A DNA stretch of 64,000 nucleotides from Mycobacterium sp. OTB74 (GCF_029892685.1 NZ_JARXVD010000005.1:1-64000), one strand, 5' to 3'; positions 20,900 through 31,233 are shown, numbered from the stretch's first letter. The notes: generated from the letters alone by a model not told the origin. Translations and numbers: made by a program.

Positions 20900-21970
20900 T
20901 CAGGCAGTTATCTGAGCGATGGCCTGCGCAGTCTGCAGGTCCTCGTACGCCGCGGCGTAGCGCTGGGCTAGGGCCAGGGCGATGTCCGGGCGCTGCCACA
21001 GCTCACCCGCGCTGGCCGTGCACAGCCACAAGGTCAGACCGTGCGCCACCGAGGCCCGGTAGCGCAGCCACACCTCGTCGGCCGACGGGAGTTCAGCGGC
21101 AGGCAATCCGAGCGCGTCGCGGTACTCCTCCAGCAACGCACGCTCGTGGTTACGCCGGTCTTCGGTCACCAGTGCGCCCTGCAGGTAGTAACCGAGATCC
21201 AGAGAGAAGTTGCCGCGGCGGGCCACCTGCCAGTCCAGGAAGCCGACGTCACCGGACGGCAGCAGGTAAGTGTTGCCGATGTGGGCGTCACCGTGCAGCA
21301 GGGTCTGCGGACCCACGGTAAGCGTCCGGATATAGGGCTTCCAGATGTCGTCGATGAGACCGTCGATGGTCAACGCATGGACCGACGCCGGGACGTCGTC
21401 ACCCAGGCGTTCCAACGCCGCCGGCAGCGGCGCAGCCTGCATGCCGTCCCACGGCACGAACGGTTCCAACCAATACAGCCGCTGGTGCGCAGCCAGCCGA
21501 TCGCCCCAGAACTTGCCGTGCATCCGGCCCAATCCGCGGACCCCGGCTGCGGCCTGCTCGACGGTCATCGGCCGAGTCGCATCGCGCGGATCGGCGCCCC
21601 GGGCCGTGAGGTCCTCCATGATCAGTATGAAGTCTTCGTCGGCCTCGTCGATGGGTGCCGCGTACACCACCGGATGTTCCAGTGGCAATTCGATATTCGA
21701 GTTGAACAGCCGAGGCTCATGCAGCAGACCGCTGGTCAGCTGGATCAGGATCTTGTGGTCCGGGTCGACGGCTTTGGCGAACACGGTGGCAGGTCCAGCA
21801 CCTGAGGAGTACGTCAACGCCAGCCGAGCGCGCCGGTTTGTGCCGTCGTCACGCATGTCGACGGTTACGCGCTCAACTTCCACGTCCGGATGGTGACCGC
21901 GCAACGCTGCGGTCATCCATTCGCCATCGATCTCGTCCCAGTTCTTCGGGACGGTCAACGCTCTGGTCAC
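20900..21970 (-). CDS. phosphotransferase family (APH/CHK-like) kinase
   Basis: A 356-residue kinase-fold protein of the aminoglycoside phosphotransferase/CHK-like group. The catalytic loop TLLHGDAHIGNTYLLPSGDV and the metal-binding segment GFLDWQVARRGNFSLDLGYY lie near residues 220-250. An ATP-binding Lys is probably in ATVFAKAVDP. Members act on small hydroxyl compounds; the substrate here is unknown. The GTG at 21970 overlaps the P450 stop as GTGA, so this kinase is translationally coupled to the P450 and the pair probably works on one pathway. The frame stays open further upstream but would lie inside the P450 gene. Confidence 0.8.
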   Translation of the reverse strand: MTRALTVPKNWDEIDGEWMTAALRGHHPDVEVERVTVDMRDDGTNRRARLALTYSSGAGPATVFAKAVDPDHKILIQLTSGLLHEPRLFNSNIELPLEHPVVYAAPIDEADEDFILIMEDLTARGADPRDATRPMTVEQAAAGVRGLGRMHGKFWGDRLAAHQRLYWLEPFVPWDGMQAAPLPAALERLGDDVPASVHALTIDGLIDDIWKPYIRTLTVGPQTLLHGDAHIGNTYLLPSGDVGFLDWQVARRGNFSLDLGYYLQGALVTEDRRNHERALLEEYRDALGLPAAELPSADEVWLRYRASVAHGLTLWLCTASAGELWQRPDIALALAQRYAAAYEDLQTAQAIAQITA

Positions 21971-23169
21971 CTGGCGACCGCGGGCATGGTGTCCCAGCCA
22001 CGCACCGTGGAAGTCGGTGACAGCGAAGCATTTTCGAGATCGACGTCCCACTCCGGGAATCGCTTGAGCAGCTCTTCGAGCGCGATCCGGCCTTCCAGCC
22101 GGGCCAGTGCCGAGCCCAGGCAGTAATGGGTGCCGACGCTGAAGGCCAGGTGCTGACGCTGCTCGCGGTGGATGTCGAAGACGTCGCCGTCGGGCGGGAA
22201 CTGCCGGTGGTCACGCACCGCCGCGCCGATGAGCATCATCATGACGCTGCCCTCGGGCACCTTCTGCCCGTAGAACTCGACGTCGCGGGTGACGTAGCGG
22301 GCCACGTGTGGGGCCGGCGGCTCGAAGCGCAGCAGCTCCTCGATGGCCTGCGGGATCAGCGCGGGGTTCTCGACCAGCTGCCGACGCTGATCTGGGTGCT
22401 CGGCGAGAACCTTTGCCGCCCAACCGATCAGACGCGTGGTGGTCTCGTTGCCCGCACCGGCGACCACGTTGATGTAGATCAGCAGCTCTTCGCGGGTCAG
22501 GTTGCGGGTGACGCCGTGCTCGTCTTCGAATTGGACGGTGAGCAGGTCGGTCATGATGTCGTCGGACGGGTTGTCCTTGCGCCAGTCGATGTATGTCTCG
22601 AAGATCGAACCGTCGACCAGGCCGTGCTCGGCCGCCTTCATCGGCTTACCGGCCTCGGTGCGCAGCTGGTCGTTGCCGTGGTCGCGGATCATCACCTGGT
22701 CGTCCTCGGGGATGCCGAGGAGCTCGCTGATCACCTGCATCGGCATGATGGCGCCGAAATCGGTGATGAAGTCGAACTTGCCGCCGTCCACCAGCGGGTC
22801 CAGCGCACGGGCGCAGAATTCGCGGATCTTGGGTTCCAACGCATTGATCTTGCGTGGGGTGAACATCCGGGACAACAGCTTGCGGTGCGTGGTGTGGATC
22901 GGCGGATCCTCGAAAATCAGGGCACCGGAAGGAATTTCGATGTTGGCCTTGATGAGTTCGATGATCGCGCCGCGAGCCGAGCTGAAGGTCTCATGATCGA
23001 CGAGGGCCTTGTTGACGTCGTCATAGCGGCTCAGCGCGTAGAAATCGAACTGCTCGTTGTAGTACAGCGGCGACTCTTCGCGAAGCCTGCGAAACACCGG
23101 GTACGGGTCGTGGTTGATCCCCACGTCGTAGGGATCGAAGTACACGTCAGCGGTGGTTTCAACAGTCAC
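21967..23169 (-). CDS. cytochrome P450
   Basis: A 400-residue bacterial P450. The oxygen-binding helix reads VVAGAGNETTTRLIGWAAKV, the ExxR motif lies in AIEELLRFEPP, and the haem-ligand loop is FSVGTHYCLGSALARLEGRI with its Cys near residue 352. It needs a ferredoxin and reductase; neither is adjacent. It starts with GTG after a purine-rich GAGAGGCGG. It is coupled to the kinase gene downstream and lies 88 bases below a LacI-type regulator in the same direction. The CYP subfamily was not assigned. Confidence 0.92.
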   Translation of the reverse strand: MTVETTADVYFDPYDVGINHDPYPVFRRLREESPLYYNEQFDFYALSRYDDVNKALVDHETFSSARGAIIELIKANIEIPSGALIFEDPPIHTTHRKLLSRMFTPRKINALEPKIREFCARALDPLVDGGKFDFITDFGAIMPMQVISELLGIPEDDQVMIRDHGNDQLRTEAGKPMKAAEHGLVDGSIFETYIDWRKDNPSDDIMTDLLTVQFEDEHGVTRNLTREELLIYINVVAGAGNETTTRLIGWAAKVLAEHPDQRRQLVENPALIPQAIEELLRFEPPAPHVARYVTRDVEFYGQKVPEGSVMMMLIGAAVRDHRQFPPDGDVFDIHREQRQHLAFSVGTHYCLGSALARLEGRIALEELLKRFPEWDVDLENASLSPTSTVRGWDTMPAVAR

Positions 23170-23257
23170 CGACAGTCCGCCTCTCTGAGGGCTGCAAGGT
23201 TGCTTACACGCGTAAGTTACTCGCTGAGCAGGCGCCAGACAAGGGTGCGGCGCGCAT

Positions 23258-24241
23258 TCAGGTCGAGTCGCGAACGACCAACTGGGCGGCGCCGACGCTG
23301 GGTGGTTCGCCTTCGACGGGATAGCCCAATTCGGCCATCATCACGGGTACCGCCGCCTCCACGATCAGGCTCGGGTCAAAGCGCACGGAGGTCAGCGGCG
23401 GCCCACTGACAGCGCCCAGCGGGATCGCATCCACACCCATAACCGCCAGGTCATCCGGGCAGCTCAGGCCCGCCAGCCGCATGCCGTGCAGTACCACGAA
23501 CGCGGTCTCGTCACTCTGGGCGCAGATCGCGGTGACCCCGGCATCCATCCAGCGGCGGACTGCGTCGGCGGCATCCGAGCCGTCCGCCGCGACCGTGTCG
23601 ACGATGAGCTGCTCAAGTCCGTGCCGCGCCACCGCCTCCTCCAGACCCGCCAGCCAGTAGTCGCCGAGCGGCTGCAGTTCCGGGGTGTCGACGCGGGCGA
23701 AGCCGATCCTGCTGTGCCCCTTGTCCACCAGATGAGCGATACGCATCTCGCCAACCGTCAGATGCAAGACTCCGAGCGCCTGGAGCTTCTCACTGCCCAG
23801 ATAGATCTGCGGGATGCCGGCCGCGTCCACCGCAGCGGCGGCAGCACCGGTCAGCGGAAACACACCACTGACGGCGATCGGGTTGAGGTCGGCCACCGCA
23901 TCGACGACGTTCTGCCCGTCGTCGGTCTCCAGCTGCAGCGACAACACGATACCCTGCCGGGCCAACGCCGTGGTGAGCCTGCTGCCCACCTCTAACGGCA
24001 ACTCCCCCAACGCAATTCGCGGCACGATGTAGAGCACCACGCCACTGCCGCCGGACGCCAGGTTGCGCGCGGCGAGATTGGGCCGGTAACCCAGCCGCGC
24101 CGCGGCCTCGTGCACGGCGGCCCGGGTCTGCGCGGATATCCGCTGTCCCGCAACGTTGTTGAGAACGTAGCTGACCGTCGCCGATGACACATTGGCCAAC
24201 CGTGCCACGTCGGCTTTTGTCGGCCTGGACGTTCCTCGCAT
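23258..24241 (-). CDS. LacI-family transcriptional regulator
   Basis: About 327 residues. The N-terminal DNA-binding domain is typical: TKADVARLANVSSATVSYVL, then the hinge RLGYRPNLAARNLASG. The rest is a periplasmic-binding-protein-like effector domain (GVFPLTGAAAAAVDAAG, VMGVDAIPLGAV, and LTSVRFDPSLIVEAAV near the end). ATG 24241 is preferred; a TTG 11 codons upstream is also in frame. It is divergent from an SDR gene across an AT-rich promoter, and may control that gene, the P450 pair, or itself. Confidence 0.88.
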   Translation of the reverse strand: MRGTSRPTKADVARLANVSSATVSYVLNNVAGQRISAQTRAAVHEAAARLGYRPNLAARNLASGGSGVVLYIVPRIALGELPLEVGSRLTTALARQGIVLSLQLETDDGQNVVDAVADLNPIAVSGVFPLTGAAAAAVDAAGIPQIYLGSEKLQALGVLHLTVGEMRIAHLVDKGHSRIGFARVDTPELQPLGDYWLAGLEEAVARHGLEQLIVDTVAADGSDAADAVRRWMDAGVTAICAQSDETAFVVLHGMRLAGLSCPDDLAVMGVDAIPLGAVSGPPLTSVRFDPSLIVEAAVPVMMAELGYPVEGEPPSVGAAQLVVRDST

Positions 24242-24343
24242 CCCCACGCGGGTAGCTTGGCACACCTTGGCCAACCAGCCAGAACTTTATTGTTATCTTA
24301 AGTTTCTCTTATTTTTCTTATTTTTGGTGTACGGTGAGCTTCC
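24242..24343. promoter_or_regulatory. AT-rich divergent promoter region
   Basis: This 102-base gap between lacI-type and SDR genes contains a run of about 45 bases made almost only of A and T, near 24290-24330, in otherwise GC-rich DNA. TTGGCCAA at 24267-24274 is a perfect 8-base palindrome and a possible operator half. No operator was proven. Confidence 0.45.
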
Positions 24344-25078
24344 ATGCAGCCCAGAATCGCCCTCGTCACCGGGGCTTCCCGCGGCATTGGCGCAGCCGTC
24401 GCCGCGCGGCTTGCCCGCCCTGACACCCACGTCCTGATCAACTACCGCGAGAAGGAAAAGCGCGCGCAAACCGTCGCCGAAACGATCCGCGACGCCGGCG
24501 GCTACGCGTCCGTCATCGGCGCCGATCTGTCGGACGAATCTTCGGTGCGAGCACTGGTCGACCGGATCGATAGTCGGTTCGGCCGGCTGGACACGCTGAT
24601 ACTCAACGCATCCGGCGGGCTGGAGCGCGGCGCTTCTCCGGACTACGCAATGCAACTGAATCGGGATGCCCAGCTGCGACTGGTCGACCTGATGCTGCCG
24701 CTGATCCCGGCCGGTGGCCAGATCGTCTTCGTCACCAGCCACCAGGCGCACTTCTACCCCCGGCATCCAGTACCGGACGGATATGCACCGATCGCCCACA
24801 GCAAGCGAGCCGGCGAGGATGCCCTACGGACGCTCAAACCCGAATTCGACCGCTGCCGAATCGGTTTCACCGTGGTATCCGGAGACATGATCGATGGGAC
24901 CGTCATCATCCGCTTATTGCAGCGGCGCGATCCGGCGGCCGTTGACGCACGGCGCAGCCGCGCACCACTGCCGACTGTCGAGGAGTTCGCCGCCGCGATC
25001 GTGGACGCCGCCAATGGGCACGCGAGCCACGCCACGATCTACGTCGGCGGTGCCGATTACCTTGATCGCCCGGCGTAG
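24344..25078 (+). CDS. SDR-family oxidoreductase with atypical active site
   Basis: A 244-residue short-chain dehydrogenase/reductase. The cofactor motif IALVTGASRGIGAAVAARLA is intact, and LDTLILNASGG is the NAG-like motif. The active-site region reads VTSHQAHFYP, then GYAPIAHSKRAGED: the Ser and Lys can be placed, but the Tyr stands seven residues before the Lys rather than four. I recall the same spacing in related actinobacterial proteins, so this looks like a subfamily trait, not a mutation. The substrate is unknown. It is divergent from the LacI-type regulator, a likely controller. Confidence 0.8.
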   Translation: MQPRIALVTGASRGIGAAVAARLARPDTHVLINYREKEKRAQTVAETIRDAGGYASVIGADLSDESSVRALVDRIDSRFGRLDTLILNASGGLERGASPDYAMQLNRDAQLRLVDLMLPLIPAGGQIVFVTSHQAHFYPRHPVPDGYAPIAHSKRAGEDALRTLKPEFDRCRIGFTVVSGDMIDGTVIIRLLQRRDPAAVDARRSRAPLPTVEEFAAAIVDAANGHASHATIYVGGADYLDRPA

Positions 25079-25083
25079 TGCGA

Positions 25084-26325
25084 TCAAACCTGTTCAGCGA
25101 CAGTGCCGTCCATCCGGTCCTGCCGTAGGCCCGGCCCGGACGACGCCCGGAACACCCCGCCACCCAATAACGTGCCGACCAGTGCAACCGCGAACAACAC
25201 CGCTGATGTCGCCACCACCGGCAGTATCTGGTGTCCGCCGTAGACCAGACCGCCGAGCAACGAACCGCTGACAATGCCGATCTGAAAAGCCGTGACATAC
25301 AACGCCGATGCGTATTCGGCATGCTGCGGGCAGGCTCGGATCGCCGATGCCTGGAGCATCGGCGGAAGCACCGCCGCACAGCCACCCCACACCAGAATCG
25401 CGGTCACCCCGGACCCGACCGGGCCTCCCGCCACCAACACCCAGAACGCCAGGCACAGCACCGCCAACGTAGTTGTCGCCGCCAACCGCGGCCGACTGTC
25501 GGTGGCCGGAGCCAGCAGCGCCATCGACACCAAACCGACGACCCCGTAGGCCGCGAGCACCACTGCCTGACCTCGATCACCGAGTCCCGCCGCGTCCCGA
25601 ATGATCGGGACCACGAAGGTGTACGAAACGAAGTGCGCGGTGACGCCGACCAAGGTGATGCCACACAGCATCACCAGTCGGGCGTTACGGAACCACCGAC
25701 CCGGTGAATCAGTCTCCGGCCTGGCGGCATCGGTAGCCAGCACCGGCAGGCAGCACTGCGCCAGCACCGTGATCGCGGCGCCGGCAGCAGCGATCACCAG
25801 TGTGGTCGCTCGCCAGCCCCAGGCTTGACTCATCGACGTGGTCAACGGATTTCCGACGATCAACGCAGCCGATGTGCCGATGTAGAGCGCGGTGGTCGCG
25901 CGGCCGGTGTGCGACGCCGGCACCAGCCTGGCACCGATCGTGGCAATGATGGACCACATCAACCCATGGGTCAGTGCGCACAGCACCCGACTGGCCGCCA
26001 ACAACCCGAGCCCGGGTGCCAACGCCGAAAACACCTGCGAAACGGTCAGACACACCAGCGTCATTACGAACGCTCGGCGCCTGGGCCAGTGCGCGGTCCA
26101 CCGCACAAGCGGTACCGTCGCCAACACGCTGATGAAAGCGTATGCGGCAGGCAGCATTCCGACATGTGCCTCGCTGACGTGCAGGTCGGCGGCGATCGCC
26201 GGCATGGCCCCGATAGGCACAAGCTCGGCGACGGCATACACATAGGCCGCGGCTGCCAGTACCGCCAACTGAACCACAACGCGTGTGGTCCAGCGATATT
26301 CGCCGACTAGCGGACGGTCAAGCAC
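25084..26325 (-). CDS. MFS transporter (AraJ/sugar-efflux-like)
   Basis: A 413-residue major facilitator with about twelve membrane segments. The first is VVVQLAVLAAAAYVYAVAEL, and PLVRWTAHWPRRRAFVMTL is the loop 2-3 motif A region. The LVPIGAMPAIAADLHVSEAH stretch after the first segment is typical of AraJ-like proton-driven exporters. The substrate is unknown. It starts with GTG 24 bases after the serine hydrolase gene and is probably in the same transcript. The C-terminus converges on the SDR gene with only five bases between. Confidence 0.85.
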   Translation of the reverse strand: MLDRPLVGEYRWTTRVVVQLAVLAAAAYVYAVAELVPIGAMPAIAADLHVSEAHVGMLPAAYAFISVLATVPLVRWTAHWPRRRAFVMTLVCLTVSQVFSALAPGLGLLAASRVLCALTHGLMWSIIATIGARLVPASHTGRATTALYIGTSAALIVGNPLTTSMSQAWGWRATTLVIAAAGAAITVLAQCCLPVLATDAARPETDSPGRWFRNARLVMLCGITLVGVTAHFVSYTFVVPIIRDAAGLGDRGQAVVLAAYGVVGLVSMALLAPATDSRPRLAATTTLAVLCLAFWVLVAGGPVGSGVTAILVWGGCAAVLPPMLQASAIRACPQHAEYASALYVTAFQIGIVSGSLLGGLVYGGHQILPVVATSAVLFAVALVGTLLGGGVFRASSGPGLRQDRMDGTVAEQV

Positions 26326-26349
26326 GACGGCAGCGATGAAGCTGTCCTT

Positions 26350-27537
26350 TCATCCGGCGACTCCAAGCACCGCATAGATCGCGTCGGACAGCGCCACGCT
26401 GCGCGGGTCGGCATTGGCCTTGGTCGGGTCCAGATAGTTCATCACGTAGGCGTAGCCGATCTTGTGTTCGAGGTCGACGAACGCGAACGAGCCGCCGGTG
26501 CCGCCGTGCCCGAATATGCGTGCGTTCGGGCCCGCCACCCTGCGTTGGTTGAGCATGTAGCCCAGGCCCCAGCCGTGGTCCGCCACCCGTGGCCCCAGCA
26601 CCAGATCGGTGTCAAAGCCGCCCTGCGAAGTGCGGCATAGGTCCATCAACTCCCGGCTCAGCAGCTTCTCCTGTGCCATCGCGTTGTAGAAAGTGGCCAT
26701 GCCCAGTGCCGATACGTGGGCGTTGGTCGCCGGAAATTCCATTGAGCGCCACCGATCTATGGCCTCCGATCCGACCTCGTCGTCGGGAATGAATCCCATC
26801 GCCACGGACAAACCTGCCTTGCGGTGGTCGGCCAACGACGTCGGCCGCTCAGGCGCTCCGGCATCGCCGAGCAGTTCGCGGATGTGTGGCTTGTTGATCA
26901 TGTCGGCACATCGCGCATGCTGTTGCTCGGGCAATCCGATGTGCACGTCGGCGCCGATCGGTTCGGCGATCTCGTCGCGCAGAAACTCACCGACGGTGCG
27001 GCCGGTAACGCGCTTGACCACCTCGCCGAGGATGAACCCGAACGTCACCATGTGATAGCCCTGCGCCGAACCGGGCGGCCACCATGGGCTGGATGCGGCG
27101 AGCTCTGCACAGACGTGGTCCCAGTCCAGCACTTCCTCGTATGTCATCCGGCGCCGTGGGCCGATCACGCCGGAGCGGTGCGACAGCACCATGGCGATGG
27201 TGATGTCGCCCTTGCCGTTCTGCGCAAATTCGGGCCAGTACGTGGCAATGGGCGCACGCAGATCGATCGTGCCGCGCTCGGCCAACATGTGCAGACAGGT
27301 GCTGGTCAGCCCCTTGGAGCCGGAGAAAATACTCGCCAATGTGCGCTGGTGCCAGGGAATCTCGTTACCGGCGTCCTGCCAGCCACCCCACAGGTTGACC
27401 ACCAACTCACCGTCGACGAAACCGGCGACCGCTGCGCCCACGTCTCCACGCGCAGCAAAATTGCGCTCGAATTCGATACGGACAGCATCGAATTCGGGGG
27501 CGCAGAAGCCCCCGATGGGGAAATCGCCGACCAGCAC
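26350..27537 (-). CDS. serine hydrolase, class C beta-lactamase/esterase family
   Basis: A 395-residue penicillin-binding-protein-like hydrolase. The nucleophile motif SxxK is in ASIFSGSKGLTS (near residue 72), the second motif is probably YHMVTFGF (near 160), and the third is IFGHGGTGGSFAF (near 340), standing for the KTG box. These are the hallmarks of EstB/LipL-type esterases of mycobacteria. No signal peptide is seen. The start is GTG with GAGG nearby. It lies upstream of an MFS exporter. Confidence 0.85.
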   Translation of the reverse strand: MLVGDFPIGGFCAPEFDAVRIEFERNFAARGDVGAAVAGFVDGELVVNLWGGWQDAGNEIPWHQRTLASIFSGSKGLTSTCLHMLAERGTIDLRAPIATYWPEFAQNGKGDITIAMVLSHRSGVIGPRRRMTYEEVLDWDHVCAELAASSPWWPPGSAQGYHMVTFGFILGEVVKRVTGRTVGEFLRDEIAEPIGADVHIGLPEQQHARCADMINKPHIRELLGDAGAPERPTSLADHRKAGLSVAMGFIPDDEVGSEAIDRWRSMEFPATNAHVSALGMATFYNAMAQEKLLSRELMDLCRTSQGGFDTDLVLGPRVADHGWGLGYMLNQRRVAGPNARIFGHGGTGGSFAFVDLEHKIGYAYVMNYLDPTKANADPRSVALSDAIYAVLGVAG

Positions 27538-27694
27538 GTCAACCTCGCGGAAGCAGTTGGGCCGCGCCGAACGATCCCGGCTCGGTGGATACGAAGTCCG
27601 TCACTCTACGAATGTTGTCCGCCTTGCAACACCGTGGCTACGGCAAGTCGCAAAACTATTCACGGGTGGAATCGGAACGTGACCCAACCGACAT

Positions 27695-27750
27695 ACACAG
27701 AATGCGTTTAGTCCCTCCAGGCAACCAAAGGGACCCAAAGCATTATGTGT
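27695..27750 (-). terminator. imperfect stem-loop after small secreted-protein gene
   Basis: ACACAGAATGC (27695-27705) pairs imperfectly with GCATTATGTGTGT (27740-27752). Inside it, GTCCCT (27711-27716) pairs with AGGGAC (27729-27734). It begins ten bases after the stop of the small gene on this strand. Confidence 0.45.
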
Positions 27751-27760
27751 GTTCGTGTTG

Positions 27761-27991
27761 CTAGCCTCCCGCCGGGGTGGCCGTAGCGCCTGAATCGGCA
27801 CCGCCGGACCGGACATTCGCCGACGGCGTGGTGTACGTGTTAGCTGCGGTGGCGTTCGACGCGTTTTTTGCCTCCACCGTGACGGCGCCTGCCGGGGTTG
27901 CTCCACCGCCGTGACTGACCGCCAGCACCGCCGACGCAGCGACGGCGACTCCCCCCACGATCAGACCAAAGCTTTTGGGGTTGATACGCAT
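27761..27991 (-). CDS. small exported protein, unknown function
   Basis: A 76-residue protein starting MRINPKSFGLIVGGVAVAAS, a clear signal sequence with probable cleavage after the hydrophobic core, then a short mature part rich in G, A, T, S and N (VEAKNASNATAANTYTT). No Cys for lipidation is visible. ATG 27991 has GGAGGAGA immediately upstream and is preferred over earlier in-frame starts. Its job is unknown. It is divergent from the O-methyltransferase gene across about 240 bases. Confidence 0.7.
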   Translation of the reverse strand: MRINPKSFGLIVGGVAVAASAVLAVSHGGGATPAGAVTVEAKNASNATAANTYTTPSANVRSGGADSGATATPAGG

Positions 27992-28233
27992 GTTCTCCTC
28001 CGTTCGGCGAATAGCGTGCTCCGCCTGCGATTGGAATGCCCAAATACCCGACTGGAAAACCATACGAACGGAAACTGTGGATTCGTTTGGAGTTTCAGAT
28101 CCCCACGCTGTGACCGCCTACAGCGCGAGAAACACTGAGGTCAGCCACAGTCTCCCGGCACGTCTGCGGCATAGCAGCACGTCATCGAGTGCTACCACCC
28201 CGTGGCGCCGCCGCGCGGCGTACCGTCGGGCCA

Positions 28234-28887
28234 GTGAGCACACTCGACGAAACCCGGGTCGCCTCGGCACTCGACCGGATGTACGCAGAATCTGACCAGC
28301 AGATGGCGACGCTGCACAGCCGCGCCGGCCAGTTCAACCACGCCACCGCAACCGCGCAGGAGAGGGCCGACGCGCTCAGTGACATCTACATGCCCGTGAC
28401 GCGCGACGCCGGCCGGCTGATCTATTCGCTGGTACGTGCGTCGCGTCCGCATACCGTTGTTGAATTCGGCATGTCGCTCGGACTGTCCGGCATTCATCTG
28501 GCCGCAGCCGTTCGTGACAACGGCGTCGGCCGCGTCGTCACCACCGAGCTGAGCGCGGCGAAGATCGAGGCGGCCAAACAGAATTTCGCCGAGACGGGTC
28601 TGGACGACCTGATCACGGTGCTGGCCGGCGACGCACTGGAAACCCTGCGCAGCGTCGACGCCCCTATCGGGTTCGTCCTGCTGGACGGGTGGAAAGAACT
28701 GTATGTACCCGTCCTCAAACTGATCGAGTCGAAGCTGTCGCCCGGCGCGCTGATCGTGGCGGACAACACCTCCATGGATGCCACCCAGCCGTACCTGGAT
28801 TACGTCCGCGACAAAGCCAACGGCTATGTGAGCGTGAGCTTTCCGGCCCGCGATTCAGACAGCATGGAGATCAGCTGCCGGGCCTGA
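28234..28887 (+). CDS. O-methyltransferase, SAM-dependent
   Basis: A 217-residue class I methyltransferase of the catechol/caffeoyl-CoA O-methyltransferase type, resembling M. tuberculosis Rv0187. Motif I is VVEFGMSLGLSGIHLAAAV (near residue 70), the acidic ribose-binding position lies in RVVTTELSAAKIEAAKQNF, and GFVLLDGWKELYVPVLKLIE with LIVADNTSM gives the metal-site acidic residues. It acts in the cytoplasm; the substrate is unknown. GTG 28234 gives the family length. It converges on the antigen-85 gene with seven bases between the stops. Confidence 0.85.
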   Translation: MSTLDETRVASALDRMYAESDQQMATLHSRAGQFNHATATAQERADALSDIYMPVTRDAGRLIYSLVRASRPHTVVEFGMSLGLSGIHLAAAVRDNGVGRVVTTELSAAKIEAAKQNFAETGLDDLITVLAGDALETLRSVDAPIGFVLLDGWKELYVPVLKLIESKLSPGALIVADNTSMDATQPYLDYVRDKANGYVSVSFPARDSDSMEISCRA

Positions 28888-28894
28888 GCCCGAC

Positions 28895-29998
<1,104 letters not shown>

Positions 29999-30081
29999 TC
30001 AATGGCACGCTAGCTGCGCGCGGCAACTACCCGCTTGACCCACACGCGGCGTAATCGCCTTGTTATGAACGCGATTGGTAA

Positions 30082-30161
30082 TCGAGTCCCAAGAACGAAA
30101 CCAAGCGACCGGCACGGAACCTGCTGGCCAGCCTCGGCGTCAACCAGATCGACTACGAGGA
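30082..30161 (+). pseudogene. rpsR2: 5' part of rpsR2-like S18 gene, split by an insertion
   Basis: Read in the frame starting at 30082, this gives NLLASLGVNQIDYED after a basic stretch, which matches residues about 15-30 of the mycobacterial RpsR2 (the zinc-independent S18 paralogue), whose matching segment I recall as NLLDSLGVESVDYKD. There is no start codon: the codon before the first residue is TAA. The match stops exactly at the left end of the element at 30162. Joining it to 31495 onward restores the S18 frame. It is therefore a broken copy and cannot give full-length S18. Confidence 0.8.
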
Positions 30162-30185
30162 TGTCAGTTCTCGACCAGAGTGTCA
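30162..30185 (+). repeat. left terminal repeats of the element
   Basis: Two TGTCA boxes start at 30162 and 30181, 19 bases apart. They mirror the boxes at the right end. Confidence 0.75.
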
Positions 30186-30351
30186 TCTTGTGATGTCTGG
30201 ACCTGCATTCGTGCAATTGAACACGGTTCAGCAGACGGCTCCTGCCATCGAGACAACCGCTACGCTGCCTCGCGGCCGGTAAGCACCTGGCTCGGCGCCG
30301 GCACGATGACCGTCCGTAATGGGGACGCAGCGGCTTTCACAGGAGCGCTGA

Positions 30352-31233
30352 TCAGAAGACGCGGATCCAGTCGATCAGCATGTCGGCCGGGTAATTGCCC
30401 CCACCGGGCTCGCGCCCGCCGGAGCCACCGATAGCGAGGTTGAACACCGGGACCAAGGTGTAACCCGGGTCGTTGTACGGCCAGTCGTCCAGAGAATTGG
30501 CCGGCACTGTGAAAAACGGCTCCATTCCCGGCGCGAAGTCCTTCCAGAAGTACATACCGTTCGGCTGCCAGGTCACCCGCCAGGTGTGCCAGCCGCTGTC
30601 GATCGGGTGCGGGTCGGTAGCGAACGACGTACCGTCCAACCGGGCATGCACGGTGGTCCCCGATGGCCAGTCCCGGTTGCCGTACCACTCCACCAAGTCG
30701 ACCTCGCCGCCGCGGACCGGATCGTCATTGAGCAACCAGAAAGCCGGCCAGGCACCGTCGGTCAGACAGTTCAGCTTGACACGAGCCTCCCAGGTGGTGC
30801 CGATCCCGCCGCGCCAGTTACCGATGACCTTCGCGCTGGCGTAACGCTCGTGAATGTTCTTGCCAGGGCCGCGGGTGGCCCGAATGACGAGGTTGCCGTT
30901 ACCGTCCTGGAACACGTGCTCCTGGTCGGTCGCGTAACGGCCCATGTTGTACGGCTGGTCCCATTCGACGGGATTCCGGATGACCTCGCGCTCGGGCACG
31001 ATGGACCACCACGCCGGGTCCGGCGGTGCACCCGCGGGGCCGTTGAATTCGTCCTGGAACAGCATCGCCGAACCTACCGACGAGCTGGCGGGCGCTGCGG
31101 GCATAGCAGGGCCGGTTCCCGGACCCGGGGAAACCGGAAACGGGTCGGCGTAGGCCTTCTGAGAAGGCAGCGCGGCCACAGCCGCGCCCAGACCAACCAT
31201 CATCATGACACTACGACGATTCATGTCGGGCAC
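30352..31233 (-). CDS. exported GH16 glycoside hydrolase (beta-1,3-glucanase type, Rv0315-like)
   Basis: A 293-residue secreted enzyme of GH16, closely resembling M. tuberculosis Rv0315. The N-terminus MPDMNRRSVMMMVGLGAAVA is a Tat-type signal with twin arginines. The catalytic motif is GGEVDLVEWYGN (ExDxxE, near residue 172), set in a beta-jelly roll; the fold ends with PADMLIDWIRVF. It would cut beta-1,3-linked glucans or related polymers outside the cell. GTG 31233 matches the N-terminus of the relative; ATG 31224 is an alternative. It is the sole gene within the 30162-31489 element and lies opposite in direction to the interrupted rpsR2. Confidence 0.9.
   Translation of the reverse strand: MPDMNRRSVMMMVGLGAAVAALPSQKAYADPFPVSPGPGTGPAMPAAPASSSVGSAMLFQDEFNGPAGAPPDPAWWSIVPEREVIRNPVEWDQPYNMGRYATDQEHVFQDGNGNLVIRATRGPGKNIHERYASAKVIGNWRGGIGTTWEARVKLNCLTDGAWPAFWLLNDDPVRGGEVDLVEWYGNRDWPSGTTVHARLDGTSFATDPHPIDSGWHTWRVTWQPNGMYFWKDFAPGMEPFFTVPANSLDDWPYNDPGYTLVPVFNLAIGGSGGREPGGGNYPADMLIDWIRVF

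Noticed and set aside
30010..30216. Small minus-strand ORF between antigen 85 and GH16
   Set aside because: The region is explained by the broken rpsR2 on the other strand and the end of the inserted element.
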